From Panicum virgatum (Eukaryota; Streptophyta; Magnoliopsida; Poales; Poaceae), in assembly GCF_016808335.1 (NCBI RefSeq), contig NC_053136.1, forward strand, positions 620,001-684,000: a stretch of 64,000 nt of DNA. The letters are read 5' to 3'. This document shows, in pieces, positions 10,706 through 25,759 of this stretch. The first letter of the stretch is position 1; the number at the start of each line of letters is the position of its first letter. The position numbers were made by a program, and so were the translations under genes. The notes under the pieces are model-generated. The model had not been told where the DNA came from. It did no database searches and saw only the letters and a list, made by a program, of their open reading frames with translations.

Positions 10706-12718
10706 ATTTGAAACAGGAGTCTATTTTTTAGGGTTACACGTATTGACGCGTAGGACGAATCAGAGCTACTAGTATATGCGCACTAGCTTGACGTATATAG
10801 TGGTATAACATGGAGCGAGTAGGGATCGCAACGGGTACAAACTCGATCATCGGGTTTTATTGTCCCAAACCCATGGCGCGCGCGAGGCCACAAGCTAATG
10901 AGAGGAGGGGACTAGCTAGGAATGGGCCGGGCACGCACGTACAAGCTTGTCCGTCTCTACGCCTGGCCTGTGTACGTGTGGGCCTGCACACGCGGCGGTG
11001 CATGCCCTAATCTAATCTCCGTGCGTGGTCCCACGTGTCGGGAGATCTAGACCAGCAGGGCCCACATATACATTATTGATGGATGGAGAGTGAGATACCG
11101 ATAGAGAGAGATTGAAGCATGTTGTGTGCCATGCATCATGCATGCTCACGTACGTACCATCACTACCAAACCAAACCAACCTCTCCCAATTCAATTCGGT
11201 TCCAACCAGGCAAATGTGTGATAGATAGATATATATATGGATGGATTCCGTACAGGCATAACACATGCATGCTCACGCACCTTAGATTATAATTGATAGC
11301 ATAATGCCTGTGCGTTGCCGGCAAATATAAATATATGAGACCACTAATTTTATACTCTTTTACTTCGTGTACAAACCATACCGTGGTTGCTATACGGCAG
11401 AGTGACTATATGTATGATGTGATTGATAAGGCATCGACCAGCCCATCATCGTCCATATGACGAGCTTGACCTAGCCGATAATCTAATAACTTGATGGATT
11501 GTAGTGGCTTTATTAATATCGATCTTTGGTAATAAGTACTATGTAGGGCCAAGTCGGATGTTTTTCGAAACATGGTACACTATCGAGTCGATACAAACCC
11601 AAGTGGATCTGAATAAACTACTCTATCTATTCTAAATTATAGGTCATTTTTAGTTTTCTAGATATATGCTATATACAGCTAGATATACGTTATGTCTAAA
11701 TATGTAGAAAATACTATGAATTTATAAAATGAAAATAATCTATAATTTATATCAGTATTTCTTAGTGGACAAATTCAGCATGGACACCTGTGGAGAAGGA
11801 GACTCGAGATGATGGATGGCCGGAGGCCTAACTACCGCTTTCGCTTTCTATTTGCTCCGAATTAGCCCAGCGAGCTTGTAATGGGTGATTTGTACTACAA
11901 ACCCTCCGAGGGATGTAATAATTAAATCTATGTATGCAATTTTTCATTGGTATGACTATGATTACTACATGAGATGCATTCTGTATGTGATAGCTACTGA
12001 TCCAGAGACTATCACGACGATACAGGGATTCGGATTGTCCTCACAGAAATCCGGTTCCTTACAGCTGAAACCTATCGGCTCGGCACTGAAATACATACCG
12101 ATGGGGCCTTCCTTTAATTTTATACAAATAGTAGTTGGTCCAATCTTTGAAATTGGTTCGGCACCGAAATACATATGGTATTCTGCGGCAAACAAAAAAA
12201 AATCATGCTCGATTCAAGCTCCAAACGGAAAAATTATGTACATTCAGGATGAGTGACCTCGCCTTTGGTACCCTGAGACGTGTTTCTTCGCATCGAAGAG
12301 GGCTGAAACCTATCGGTCAGCTCGCAACTATCAGCCTACGATGACCTACACCATGTTTTCATGCTCTAGGACTAGTTTTTGAGCACTGACCGATCCATGC
12401 TAGTGCAGTCCAGAGGGCTATTTGCGGGCGACGCCACATAGGCACCCTTGGGTTACTTCCTGTCGACTTTTGGGCCTTCCTTGGGTTAATCACTTAACCA
12501 TTCAAGCTGAGTGGGATGGCCTAGTAGGATGCCACATCAATGAAAAACTGTCGTGGTTTAAGATAAAGGTTATCACACATGCTTGAATGAAAATCAGTAG
12601 GTTGTAGGTCCGTTGTTGTTTATATGTTTATTTTGGCTTAATATCAGTTACAAACTTACATTTATTTAGAACATTGCTTTGGTTGTTTTATTTATATTTT
12701 TACTTGTGTCTATTTCAG
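10706..12718. other. Intergenic, no gene; decayed MITE at ~11615-11760
   Basis: No supported gene. An imperfect palindrome at about 11615-11760 (CTAAATTATAGGTCATTTTT paired with AAAATAATCTATAATTTAT) looks like an old Stowaway-type element. At 12000-12350 related phrases (CTGAAACCTATCGG, GGCACYGAAATACAT) recur, suggesting an unidentified dispersed repeat. Confidence 0.4.
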
Positions 12719-12819
12719 ATGAAAAAAAGGCATGGTTTGTCTGAAATACGGAATGAAGGTGCTCCGGCCTCCACTCCACAGAAGCAGAAGACTTCAAAGG
12801 TTGAGAGGCGTGTTATTCA

Positions 12820-13098
12820 GAGCATCTCCAAGAACTCTTGTATCTTGGATGAGTTAGCTAATAAAGGAAAATGAAGACAAAAAACCCATCCAACAGAGAC
12901 TTTATCTGTCTCGTCTTCTATCCTCGTTTTCTATCCAGGGGGTGCCGCTGGGCATCTTTGCCTAGCGTTGAGCACTAGTCATTCTTTTTGGATTTTTTGG
13001 AGAAACTGTTGGATTTCATCCATTTTTCGCTAGCTATTTCGTTTTACATAATATCTACATCATGATTTTAGCTAATAAAAGAGTTCTTGGAGATGTCT
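12820..13098. mobile_element. MITE inside the eIF2B-delta exon
   Basis: A 279-bp element with inverted ends (G)AGCATCTCCAAGAACTCT and AGAGTTCTTGGAGATGTCT. TCAG is present on both sides (12817-12820 and 13098-13101), so a 3-bp duplication TCA or CAG is implied, as in PIF/Harbinger MITEs. Removing it with one TCAG restores a continuous reading frame across the exon, proving it is a later insertion. Confidence 0.85.
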
Positions 13099-13521
13099 CA
13101 GGAGGCTCAACGTGCTGCTAAAGCTGCTGCGAAGGAGGCATATCATGGCATTGATTTTTGTGTAGTGCTGCTTGAATTGCACCCAACCTCTCAGTCTTTT
13201 CAACTGTTTCTTTTCTGCCATTGTGTTTGGCAGTTAAGGATGTGCTTATGAATAAGTTCAACTTCATTATGATCTTTGTATGTAACTACGTATATAATAA
13301 GCATAGCTGCCTAGTACCTATCGTGATTGTTGCATCAATTTGGATTTGCAAATAAAACAGGGAAATCTGCTGGCACTGTTTCTGTAGCTAGTCCTGTTAC
13401 TTCCAAGCAAGCCAAGTCTAGCAAAAAATGCTCAAAAGAAAGATGTGCCCCAAGCTGCAAGTACAGTTGCTTCAGATAAGAAGGTTACTGAACGCCTTCT
13501 AAAACAGAACGATGCGTGAAG

Positions 13522-13811
13522 ATATTTCCTTTCCTATCTTAGTCGCAGATGCTTGCCTTGTCTTAGCAAGTATGTCTTTGTCTTAGCGTTGGCTGAACTA
13601 AGTTTGTCTTCTGTTAGCTTTCTCCCGGATTGTGTTAAACGTTGTGTGGCTTGGTCCGAGGTCTTAGCTAGGCTTCTGACCTGAATCAGGTATGAGGCCT
13701 AGTTAACTAGCTACTTCTCCCCCTAGCTCTCTCTTTCCGTTGTATCTGTAAACTACTTGGATTTCCGTTATTGCAATGGGAATGGGGTGTGACCTCGATT
13801 CAAAAAAAAAA
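13522..13811 (+). mobile_element. 5'-truncated LINE 3' end
   Basis: The segment ends in a typical grass LINE tail (TTATTGCAATGGGAATGGGG, GACCTCGATTC) and an A-run at 13802-13811. AACGATGCGTGAAG (13508-13521) before it resembles AATGATGTGCATAAAG (13810-13825) after it, a diverged target-site duplication lying in eIF2B-delta coding sequence. No reverse-transcriptase coding remains. The ends are approximate. Confidence 0.6.
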
Positions 13812-13992
13812 TGATGTGCATAAAGTGGAGAAAGCAAAAAGAAAAAAAAAACGTGCAGTAGTCAACCAATCGGAAGCTCGAAACAGAGTTGAATTGTTTA
13901 GGCATCTGCCTCACTATGCATATGGCATTCCGCTTCCTGATCTTGAGTCAAAATTCTTTCAACTTGAACCAATGCATCCTTCGGTATACAAG

Positions 13993-16397
13993 GTAACCGT
14001 TATCCTCTTAAACTACTCATACACTTATGTATTCGCCGTATAGAATTGTTGACGCAAAAATCCCACCGTGCGGGATCCTCGCGCTCCACGTACGCTTGGA
14101 TCAAGAAGATCTGCTTTGCTCCGACGTACCGAATCCAATCGGCGCGCATACGGTGCACTTAGCATGCCAGTCAATTTGACCTACAATTGACAAAAAAAAA
14201 TAAATGTTAAATTCCGAGAAGCCGATATCAGCGGCACGCTCGTATGGACTATCATACGGCCGATTTGCGGGAAGACAAGCCACAGCCACGACACGCAATC
14301 CGCGAATAACACCTAGATCCTCAACGTCTCTCTCCCACACACAGATGAATATGGTAGCTACTAGTAGATGGGCCAAGCAAGCAAGCTAGCTAGCAAAGGC
14401 GTACGTGGTGGACCAATGCGTGGCGACTTGTAGTGACTGTTTAAATCTGCTTTTGTACGGTGCCCATGAATGCGTTGGCAATTTGTGCGTGACGACCATC
14501 CAACTCTATCACCATCATCAACCTTTTATTTTGCCCGGCCGGTCCTCCTGCATGCAGCAATGTGTCCGGACACTACTCCAGATCCAGAGAGATGCATGAG
14601 TTTCTTCAATTCATTAGCCTCTTCTTGGTTCAAAGTGGGGGAAGAGTCATTAGCCACTTCTTGGATTTGTACACATTCCACTACTTTTACAAACAAAAAA
14701 TTACATACTGACATATTATTGCATCTTATTATACTTATAAAGGAGAAAAACAAATTCATATTCCACCCTCTCAAAACAAAAAATACAAGGTGAACAGTAA
14801 TGCAATATTAATATGGCAATCACCACATACTCCCTCCATCCTTGAATATATATAAGACAATTGAAAGGTCAAAATATTCTAGTACTTTTGGATAAGTATT
14901 AAAGGAAATCATTTAATTTTTCTTAGCTCTTAGCTATGTATGTATGTATGTATGTATGTATGTATGTATGTATGTATGTATGTATGTATGTATGTATGTA
15001 TGTATTTCAGTCGTAGGCGTATGTGTGGTGTGGTTGTAGCATGCATGGCTTGGTCCCTTCCTTGCAACATATGGGGACACGTACGAACGAAATATCGATG
15101 GCATATATACTGGTGGGTCCTTCCAAAATTCTAGTGTCTCCCCCATATACTCATGCACCACGCATGAGAGGCACGGAGATGGACCAGCTGAGATAGGACA
15201 AGAACGCATTTAAAGAGTGTCGATCGAGGGGCATGCATATGCTTTCTAGCTAGCTCCTTGCACAAACAAATTAAATAGCAATGCTCGATGATGTAGCAAT
15301 TATATCCACATTTTAGATTTTTAGTGCTATCTTAAATGTGAAGAAAAAAAATAAAATTAGAGCAATTTGTATCATAGTTTGGATTCATCGTTCTTGCTAG
15401 TTATTCAAGGTCGAACATAGCACAAATCTTTTCTTCTCTTTCCCAAATTCAATTCAATAAACTATTTTTTTTTGCATTTTTGATAGAACATGTCGTTTGG
15501 TTGAATTGGGTCTTTTATTTATTAGATTTGGTGCAAATTATATGTGTGTGTCTCTCTCTCTCTATATGTATATATATATATATGTATACATATATATGAT
15601 TGGGTCTACTATTATTATTATTATTATGTGTATACAGCATGTAAAGTTTGAAATTGAATCTAACTCAAAATGAAAATATATTTACAAAATGCAAATGCAA
15701 AAGCTAGCTAACCACAAATAATTCATAATAAACCACACAGGATCCAAACCAAGCAGAAGCCCATGCATCCTTCTAATCCTTGGTTGTGCGTGCCTGTCCA
15801 CTATTCATCTCTGGATAGGCCCAGCATGCATCTGCCCAAAAATAAAGCCGCATCAGCCCTCTCCATCTGTCTCACCGACACATGGGGCCACAATCTCATA
15901 GTGTTTGCTACCAGTACCAGGTGGGACCGTTACATGTTGATGCCGTAATCTTGTCAACACAAGACGCATTTGATCGATCAATCTCTTTGCCACCATGCAA
16001 GAGAGCTCAAACTCGAGCCCGGCCTCAAGCGTGGCATGCGCGTGCACGCCACCGCCTACCCATCCCATCCATGTGCACACTGAAGCTTGCATTATATATA
16101 TTGTCGAACCCACTCGATCGTTATGGTCACGCATGTGTGGTCGAGACACCGTATCTACGAGCGCAGACGACCGTGCTCGACTCATGCACCTCCTGACTCC
16201 AGAATATTTTTTATATTGCTAGAATAATTGTTCTAGCTTCAAAATTAATTGTTCCGAGCTCACAAAATGTTCTAAAGAAATTATCCGAGTGTGATCTTGT
16301 TTTGAAGATTTCATCGTAGTGGTGCGGATGGATATTGATTTGAACATACAATTTTGAAAATAAATGTGTGACACCCTACTGCTAGTCACGAGTGTGA
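13993..16397. other. Intergenic, no gene; microsatellites and a half Stowaway
   Basis: No coding sequence is supported. At 14829-14900 ACTCCCTCCATCCTTGAATA with TTGAAAGGTC is one end of a Stowaway-like MITE. At 15545-15600 mixed TG, TC and TA dinucleotide runs occur, followed by an ATT run near 15612. The remainder is AT-rich with CATGCATG words, common in grass intergenic DNA. Confidence 0.45.
14934..15005. repeat. (TATG)n microsatellite, about 18 units
   Basis: A pure tetranucleotide run of about 72 bases. It creates artificial repetitive ORFs on both strands. Likely length-variable between individuals. Confidence 0.95.
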
Positions 16398-16638
16398 CTC
16401 CTAATAGCCTCCAAAAATATCTATCCAATCTTCATTCATTTTAGCTTCCTTGTGAGTCACCGCCACCACTAGGCAAGATATGTAGCTAAGCCACCGTACC
16501 TCCGCTGCTTAATTCTCTCCTAATAACCTCCAAAAATATCTATCCAATCTTCATTCTTCTTAGCTTCCTTGTGAGTCACAGCCACCACTAGTCAAGATAT
16601 GTAGGTAAGCCATTGTACCTCCGCTGCTTAATTTTCTC
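16398..16638. repeat. Two-copy 119-bp tandem duplication
   Basis: The unit CTCCTAATARCCTCCAAAAA ... TACCTCCGCTGCTTAATT is repeated head to tail (about 16398-16516 and 16517-16638) with about 8% difference. No coding potential. Confidence 0.85.
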
Positions 16639-20380
<3,742 letters not shown>

Positions 20381-20806
20381 GGGCTCTGTTTAGTTCCCAC
20401 ACCGTAAACACAAAAAATCGTAAACGCAAAAAAATTCAAAGGAATCTTACTAATTTGAAGTACTAAATGAAATAACCGTAAACGCAAAAAAATACAAAGG
20501 AATCTTACTAATTTGAAGTACTAAATGAAATTTATTTACAAAACAATTTTTGTATGATTGGGCTGTAAATCGCGAGACGAATCTAATGAGTCTACTTAAT
20601 CCATGATTTGCAACAGTGATGCTACTATAACCATCCGCTAATTATTGATTAATCATATATTAATTAGCATCATTAGATTCGTCTCGCGATTTACAACCCA
20701 TCTGTGCAAAAAGTTTGTAAATAGACTTCATTTAATACTTCAAATTGGCAAGATTCTTACGCAAATTTTTTTTGCAAAAACATGTAAAACGAACTAAACA
20801 GAGCCC
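20381..20806. mobile_element. Palindromic MITE with a duplicated internal segment
   Basis: Perfect 16-bp inverted ends GGGCTCTGTTTAGTTC and GAACTAAACAGAGCCC. The inside is also palindromic (TCGCGAGACGAATCTAATGA pairs with TCATTAGATTCGTCTCGCGA). A segment of about 60 bp (CGTAAACGCAAAAAAATWCA to TACTAAATGAAAT) is duplicated in tandem near the left end only. Flanks do not show a clear target duplication. It lies about 390 bp downstream of the trihelix stop codon. Confidence 0.8.
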
Positions 20807-20905
20807 AGAGCCTAAATTGATTGATATTAGCATGCAAATGATACCTTAAATTAATCGTCTACTAGTATCTTCTTGTAGCCAGCATGCTCGATCATGACCA
20901 TCATC

Positions 20906-20995
20906 ATCTGATCTTCAGCAGCATTGTATATATAATAAGGAAGGAGTAGCATCTGATCTTCCGCAGCATTGTATATATAATAAGGAAGGAGTAGC
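20906..20995. repeat. Two-copy 45-bp tandem repeat
   Basis: ATCTGATCTTCMGCAGCATT plus GTATATATAATAAGGAAGGAGTAGC occurs twice, differing at one base. It sits in the probable 3' flank or 3'-UTR of the trihelix gene. Confidence 0.9.
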
Positions 20996-21195
20996 AGTGG
21001 CTAGTAATAGTAGTAGCAGTAGTGCTAATATATAAGTAGCTAGTAACAACAGCTAATTAACAAGAAATAAAGAAAGAAAGAAACAGATCAATAAGCAAAT
21101 TAACTAGGAGATGCATGGCGTGCCCGCAGCTACTGACTCCATGCATGTTAGAGAGATCCATGGATCCAGCTCAGCTAGCTAGCTATATCCTATAG

Positions 21196-23841
21196 CTACT
21201 CATCGTCATCATCATGGCCGCCATGGCTCTCCACCTCGTCGTCCTGATCCTGATCCTGATCCTGATCGTCGGCGGCCCTCCCCTTGGCAATGCCGCCGTC
21301 CTCCTCTTCGCCGGCCGCGCCCACCTCTCTGCCTCCGGAGGCCTCGTTCTGATGCTCCCCACTGTCCAACATGAACCCCGGCGGGCCGCCGTGCGCGTCG
21401 GGGTACCTTACCACCGCGTCCAGCAGCTCCGAGCTCGCCTTGGCCTCGTCGCCGGCGCCGCCGCCGGCGTTGCTGGCATTGTTGCGCGAGTAGAGGCGGT
21501 CGAGCTCGTCGAAGTAGGGGCACGTCTTGGCGTGCGCCGGCCGCTTCTTGCCGCTCTCCTTGGCCTTGCGGAAGTACTTGTTGATGTTCTCCCACTTCTC
21601 CTTGCACCTCTTGGCGCTGCGGCCGTACCCCGCCGCCGCCATGCGCGCGCTCACCTCCTCCCACAGCGGGCCCTTGAGCCCCGGCTCCTGGAACCGCCCC
21701 TCCAGCCCCGTCCGCACCCGGATCAGCGCCTCCACCTCGTGCTTGGGCCAGCGCGACGAGCTCATCAGGTGCGGCGACGACGACCCCACGCCGCCGCCGC
21801 CGTCGTAGGGCACCAGCTCCTTGCCGGCCGCCGCGTCCTGCTGGCTCGTGTCGTCGCCAGACGCCGCGGCTGGCGGCGGGAGCGCGATGGACTCGCCCGA
21901 GATCTTCTCCAGGTAGGCGATGATGGCCGCCTCGCGCGCCGCGGCGCTGGCGCGGTCCTGCGCGCGCGCGCTCGCCTCGCGGGCCAGCTTGTCGGCCTCC
22001 TGCCGCCGCCACGCCTCCTCGCGCGCGGCGCGCTCCCGCTCGCGCCGCTCCATGGCGTCCAGGAACTGCCGGTGGAGGCTCTCCTGGTGCTCCATCAGCC
22101 GCTGCACCAGCCGCTCGAAGAAGGACGCCGACGCGCTCAGCTGCTCCTGCCGCCGCCGCTTGCGCTTGCGCCGCGCCGCGTCCGCCGGCGCCGGCGCCGG
22201 CGGCTGCACCACCGCCGCCGCCTCCTCCCCGGCCGACGTCTCCGATGTGTTGACCTGCGGCGCGTCCGGGGCCGCCACGCCCGGGAGGTCGGCAGCCATT
22301 GCCGGGTCCAGGATGGCATTGTCGTCGCCGGTGAGGCCGGAGCCGGAGCCCGTCTGGGCGCCGCTGCTCCCTGGCTTGTAGATGGCCTCCAGCTCGCTGA
22401 ACAGCTTGTAGTTGCTGCCTCCCGTGGCGGCGGCGGCGGCCGCCGCGACAGCAGCATTGTCGTCGCCTTTCTTCAAGTAGTTGGCCGCCGCGGCAGTCGG
22501 CGCCGGGGACTCCGGCGTGGCCACCTTCTCCTTCCCCGGCGTCCTCTTGCTGCTGCTCGTGCTGTGTAAGTAGTCGATGTCGAGCGGCCGCCTGCAGATT
22601 TAGACACATCCAGCACCCAAACAAGACGAAGAATGTAATGCCACATTTTAATTCAATCCAATTTTATGGGTACAAGAATAATTGTTGAATTGCATGCAAG
22701 AACAAGATGCTTTGTCCGCCATGTCACCGGAACCCTTTGGGTGAGGTGAGGTAATCATGAAAAGGGATGAGAGACGGAAAGTAGGTGCTCGAGTCGACTG
22801 ACGAAGGGTGGGTGTGTCCGTCCGTCCGTTGGAGGCTGAGGAAGAGGAGAAGAGGAATCGCCATGCCCATCAGCATCAGCATCAGCATCAGCAGCTCTCT
22901 CAATCATGCCACCATTATTGGTCGTCCTCTGCTCCCTCCCCACGAGCATCCCAAGCAGAGCAAGCAAACAAGATGCATGCAACCTTTTTTTTTCGATTTG
23001 GGTCCGCCAAGAACCGCTGCTAGTGTAGGGGAGGGGGGCGAGCCGAGGAATTCATTTGGATTGCGAGATTTGAGCAAGACGGACGGGGATCCTACCAGGT
23101 GGGTTCTTTGATGGAGGTCTCCTCGTCGCCGTTCCACCGCCGGAGCCGGCTCTCGGGGGCCGCCTCCTCGTCGCCGCCGCCGACATGGAGCATCATGCCG
23201 CTGCCCGCGCCGCCGCCTCCGTCGTTGAGGGCGTCGTCGGTGCCCCCTGTGGCGCCGCTGCCGCCACCGGCGTCGACCGCCAGCTTGAAGTTCATGGCGG
23301 CGGCCAGGAACGGAGGGACGCCCGGAGGGGTTGCGCCGCCGGAGGCCGCGCTCCCGGCGCCCGCCCCGGAGCTCTCCGGCACGGCCTCGACATCGAATCC
23401 CAGGTGGTGTGGGTGGTGGTGGTGGTGGTGCGCCTGCTGGTGGTGCTGGTGCGGCTGCGGAGCCCATCTCGCCGGCGCCGACTGCTGCTGCGGCGGCGGC
23501 GGGGGCTTGTGGTGGTGGTGGTGCTGCTGCTCGTGGAAGAGCTGGAGGTGGTGCCCCGCGGCGGCGGCCTGGTGCAGCAGCTGCTGCGTGAAGGGTGCCT
23601 GCGGGGGCGCGCCGAAGTGGGCGAAGTGCGGCGGCATGTGCGGCGGCGCGTGGTGGTGGTGGTGCGGCGGCAGGGCGTGGTGGTGCAGCGGCTGGTACCT
23701 GAAGGGCCCGCCCAGCTCCTGCTGCGCGGCTGCGGGCTGGGTCGGCGGCTGCTGCTGCGGCGGCGGCGGCGCGGACATGGCGAAGCCGCCGTCCATGATG
23801 AACTGCTGGAACTCGGAGACGCCGCCGTAGCCGGACTGCAT
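21196..23841 (-). CDS. Trihelix (GT-2 clade) transcription factor
   Basis: Two exons on the minus strand: 23841-23096 and 22591-21196, with intron 22592-23095. The phase fits exactly (TG|G tryptophan), giving 713 aa. Residues 1-250 are rich in His, Pro, Gln and Ala with poly-His runs. NYKLFSELEAIY (~309-320) matches the tail of a first trihelix, but the RWxxEE..W-containing DNA-binding body is not intact, so the N-terminal domain is degenerate or lost. A basic signal RRKRKRRR lies at ~389-396 and a long charged coiled coil at ~405-480, as in GT-2 proteins. The C-terminal trihelix is complete at ~529-617 (SRWPKHEVEALI, KGPLWEEVS, KRCKEKWENINKYF, CPYFDELDRLYS). The tail is acidic with a QD repeat. 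Such proteins bind GT elements in nuclear DNA. Layout most resembles Arabidopsis GT-2-like (At5g28300) rather than PETAL LOSS. Confidence 0.9.
22592..23095 (-). other. Single intron of the trihelix gene
   Basis: Donor GTAGGATCC and acceptor AAATCTGCAG on the minus strand. The donor supplies an immediate TAG in the upstream frame, so intron retention would give a 249-residue protein without any DNA-binding domain. Confidence 0.85.
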
Positions 23842-24262
23842 GGCGAAGGCCTGGCTGTCCTAATTGGCGGTACTCTTACTCCCTCTCAGCGATGGGTGGT
23901 GGGTGCGGCGGTCAGTTACCATTACCATTGCATTGCATGACCTTGGGTGGTGGTGGTGGTGGTGACGGTGAAGAAGCTTGCTTGGCTTGGTTACATGGTG
24001 CGTGCTGCTGCTGGGCGGCAGGCAGGCAGGCAAGTAACAAATTGAGCAGCTTCACCTCACCTCACTCGCCTGAATTGCAAGTTGGAAGTGGGAACGCACT
24101 GCGCTCGGAGTGAGAGTAGTGTGGGTAGGGGAGGGGGAGGGGGATATGGGGAATTGGGGATGGGGATGGAGGGATGGATGGGAGGAAGAAGGGTGGGGAT
24201 GGGGATGGCCCTGGCCTCCCTTGTCTTAATGGAGAGGAGGGGAGGGTAGGCAAGCCAAGCCA
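23842..24262 (-). promoter_or_regulatory. Probable 5'-UTR and proximal promoter of the trihelix gene
   Basis: About 420 bp lie between the start codon and the edge of the fold-back element. The start-proximal part has CCACC runs and mixed CT tracts typical of grass leaders; 24120-24220 is a G-rich (GGGGATGG) stretch on the plus strand. No clear TATA box was found. The extent of the leader is inferred from position only. Confidence 0.4.
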
Positions 24263-24339
24263 GCCCGGAATTTTTTTTATATATTTTAACTCTTTTAAAA
24301 CTAATATTTTATAAACAACCTCTCTCAAACTAAAATTCC

Positions 24340-24555
24340 AAGAAGTAGCCCTTTTAGTCACGCCACGAAACTTGACGTGACTTATAACTGAGTCGCGCCA
24401 TTGCATGTGGCGTGATTCAACTGCAACGACCGAGATCGATTTCCACGTGGTGCTGACGAAGCGAAATGAGCTGAGCTAGTCACGCCAAGTTGCATGGCGC
24501 GACCCAACATTGAGTCACCCCAGAATGCATGGCGTGACCCAAGGAGTCTGCTAGC
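24340..24555. repeat. Hairpin boxes GTCACGCCA / TGGCGTGAC, left arm
   Basis: Four short imperfect dyads in a row, for example GTCACGCCACGAAACTTGAC GTGAC, GTCGCGCCATTGCATGTGGC GTGAT and GTCACGCCAAGTTGCATGGC GCGAC, each about 25-30 bases with a 7-9 base loop. The right arm (27260-27470) has the matching set in inverse order. Confidence 0.75.
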
Positions 24556-24556
24556 G

Positions 24557-24945
24557 GTGCGCAAAAATACAATCTGTTTAGCCATATTTCGTTATTTGTT
24601 TTAATTTATAAATGGTCTCCTAAATTCTTGAAACTTGACATACACAATATATAAAGTGTCTGCGTTTCATTTTAACTATTTGCACTCCAATACATTAGGT
24701 GGGAAATGAGAAATCTAATTTCTAATTATGCTAAATGGTTAGGCTTAGCATATGTGCAGGATTACACTTAGCATAACTAGAATTTGGATTTTTCATTTTC
24801 TACATAATATATTGGAGTGAAAATGCTTAAAATGGAACACAAATACTTTATATATTGTACCTGTTAAGTTTCAAGAATTTAGGAGACTATTTAGTAATTA
24901 AAACAAATGACAAAATATGACTAAACGGATTGTATTTTTGCGCAC
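24557..24945. repeat. 389-bp imperfect palindrome, left arm
   Basis: Begins GTGCGCAAAAATACAATC and ends GATTGTATTTTTGCGCAC. The two halves pair along their length with the centre near 24755 (CTTAGCATATGTGCAG region). As RNA it would form one long hairpin. Confidence 0.85.
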
Positions 24946-25437
24946 TTAAAAGCAGTCTCCTTGGCCAGTCACGGCAGCATGCTTAACACCCCGGAAACTA
25001 AACACACCCTATATTATTCTAATAACGGATGAACCCGAAGTTTAATTAACTAGTAAGCAATACAATTACAACAGTCATATAAAAATTTTTCCCTCGAGAC
25101 ATCGTTAGATGCGAGTACTCATATGCGGAACTCCACCGACTGGACTGACATATTATGAGATTAACAGAGTCTTTGCCCACCATAATAACATTGATGAGAA
25201 TATCCCCTGTTAATATAAAAATAACTAGCCACATATCACACATACTCCATCTGTTCCAAAAAAAACTAGTTGTTTAGAAAATTTCATACATTTTACTACT
25301 AGTGAAAAATAATCATGTTACCTCTAATTAAGGGCATGTACAATAGTTAGATAGCATGCGTCTATATAAGTCCACATAAGCAAAATGAGGTGATGTGGCC
25401 ATCATTAAATGAGGAAACAATGTGTTGTTGTCTACTA

Positions 25438-25694
25438 CTCCCTCCTTCCCCGTTTATAAGGCATGGTGGAACATGACACGGTCTTCTAAACAACACTTTG
25501 ACCATTTATTTATCATATATTATATCACTTTTGATTATAAACTTATAATCATTGTAAAATATATTTGATTATGAATCCAATCATATGAAATTTGCATTAT
25601 AAAAATAAAAATTTAATAGTCAAATTATTGGTCAAAGATGACAAGGTTTGAATTTTGATATACGTGTATGCCTTATAAACAGGGAAGGAGGGAG
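25438..25694. mobile_element. Stowaway MITE (Tc1/mariner type)
   Basis: A 257-bp element with inverted ends CTCCCTCCTTCCCCGTTTAT and ATAAACAGGGAAGGAGGGAG, flanked by the dinucleotide TA at 25436-25437 and 25695-25696. It is inserted inside the fold-back element, so it is the younger of the two. Confidence 0.92.
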
Positions 25695-25759
25695 TATCTC
25701 ATCTACTACTCTGGCTCGTGCTCCCATTCAAAACAACATCAACTGTCGGCATCATTAAT

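Larger units (their letters stand above)
12719..13992 (+). pseudogene. Fragment of eIF2B delta-subunit gene, disrupted
   Basis: Exon pieces match the linker and early conserved region of plant translation initiation factor eIF2B delta, the guanine-exchange subunit. 12719-12819 follows acceptor TATTTCAG and ends in VERRVIQ. Reading resumes after a MITE at ~13101 as EAQRAAKAAAKEA. 13361-13508 encodes GKSAGTVSVASPVTSKQAK and then shifts frame by one base in an A-run near 13425. 13812-13992 encodes HKVEKAKR...RVELFRHLPHYAYG... DLESKFFQLEPMHPSVYK and ends at donor GTAACC. The start codon and the whole C-terminal Rossmann-like catalytic part are missing. Retained introns show it came from genomic DNA, not from cDNA. 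It cannot make a working subunit. Confidence 0.8.

Noticed and set aside
14934..15209. ORFs with repeated MYVC or YIHT
   Set aside because: Direct translation of the TATG microsatellite.
20880..21000. Possible microRNA precursor (GCCAGCATG word near the 45-bp repeat)
   Set aside because: No stem pairing with the right geometry; the sequence does not match miR167 beyond a short word.
21214..22569. Plus-strand 451-codon ORF and the 470-codon minus-strand frame at 21212-22624
   Set aside because: Both overlap the trihelix exon. Their composition (Arg/Leu or Gly/Arg/Ala-rich) is what GC-rich coding DNA gives in wrong frames; only the 21196 frame carries the trihelix and coiled coil.
23099..23940. 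Plus-strand ORFs of 243 and 251 codons opposite trihelix exon 1
   Set aside because: Cys/Trp or Val/Arg-rich shadows of the poly-His and poly-Ala codons on the coding strand.
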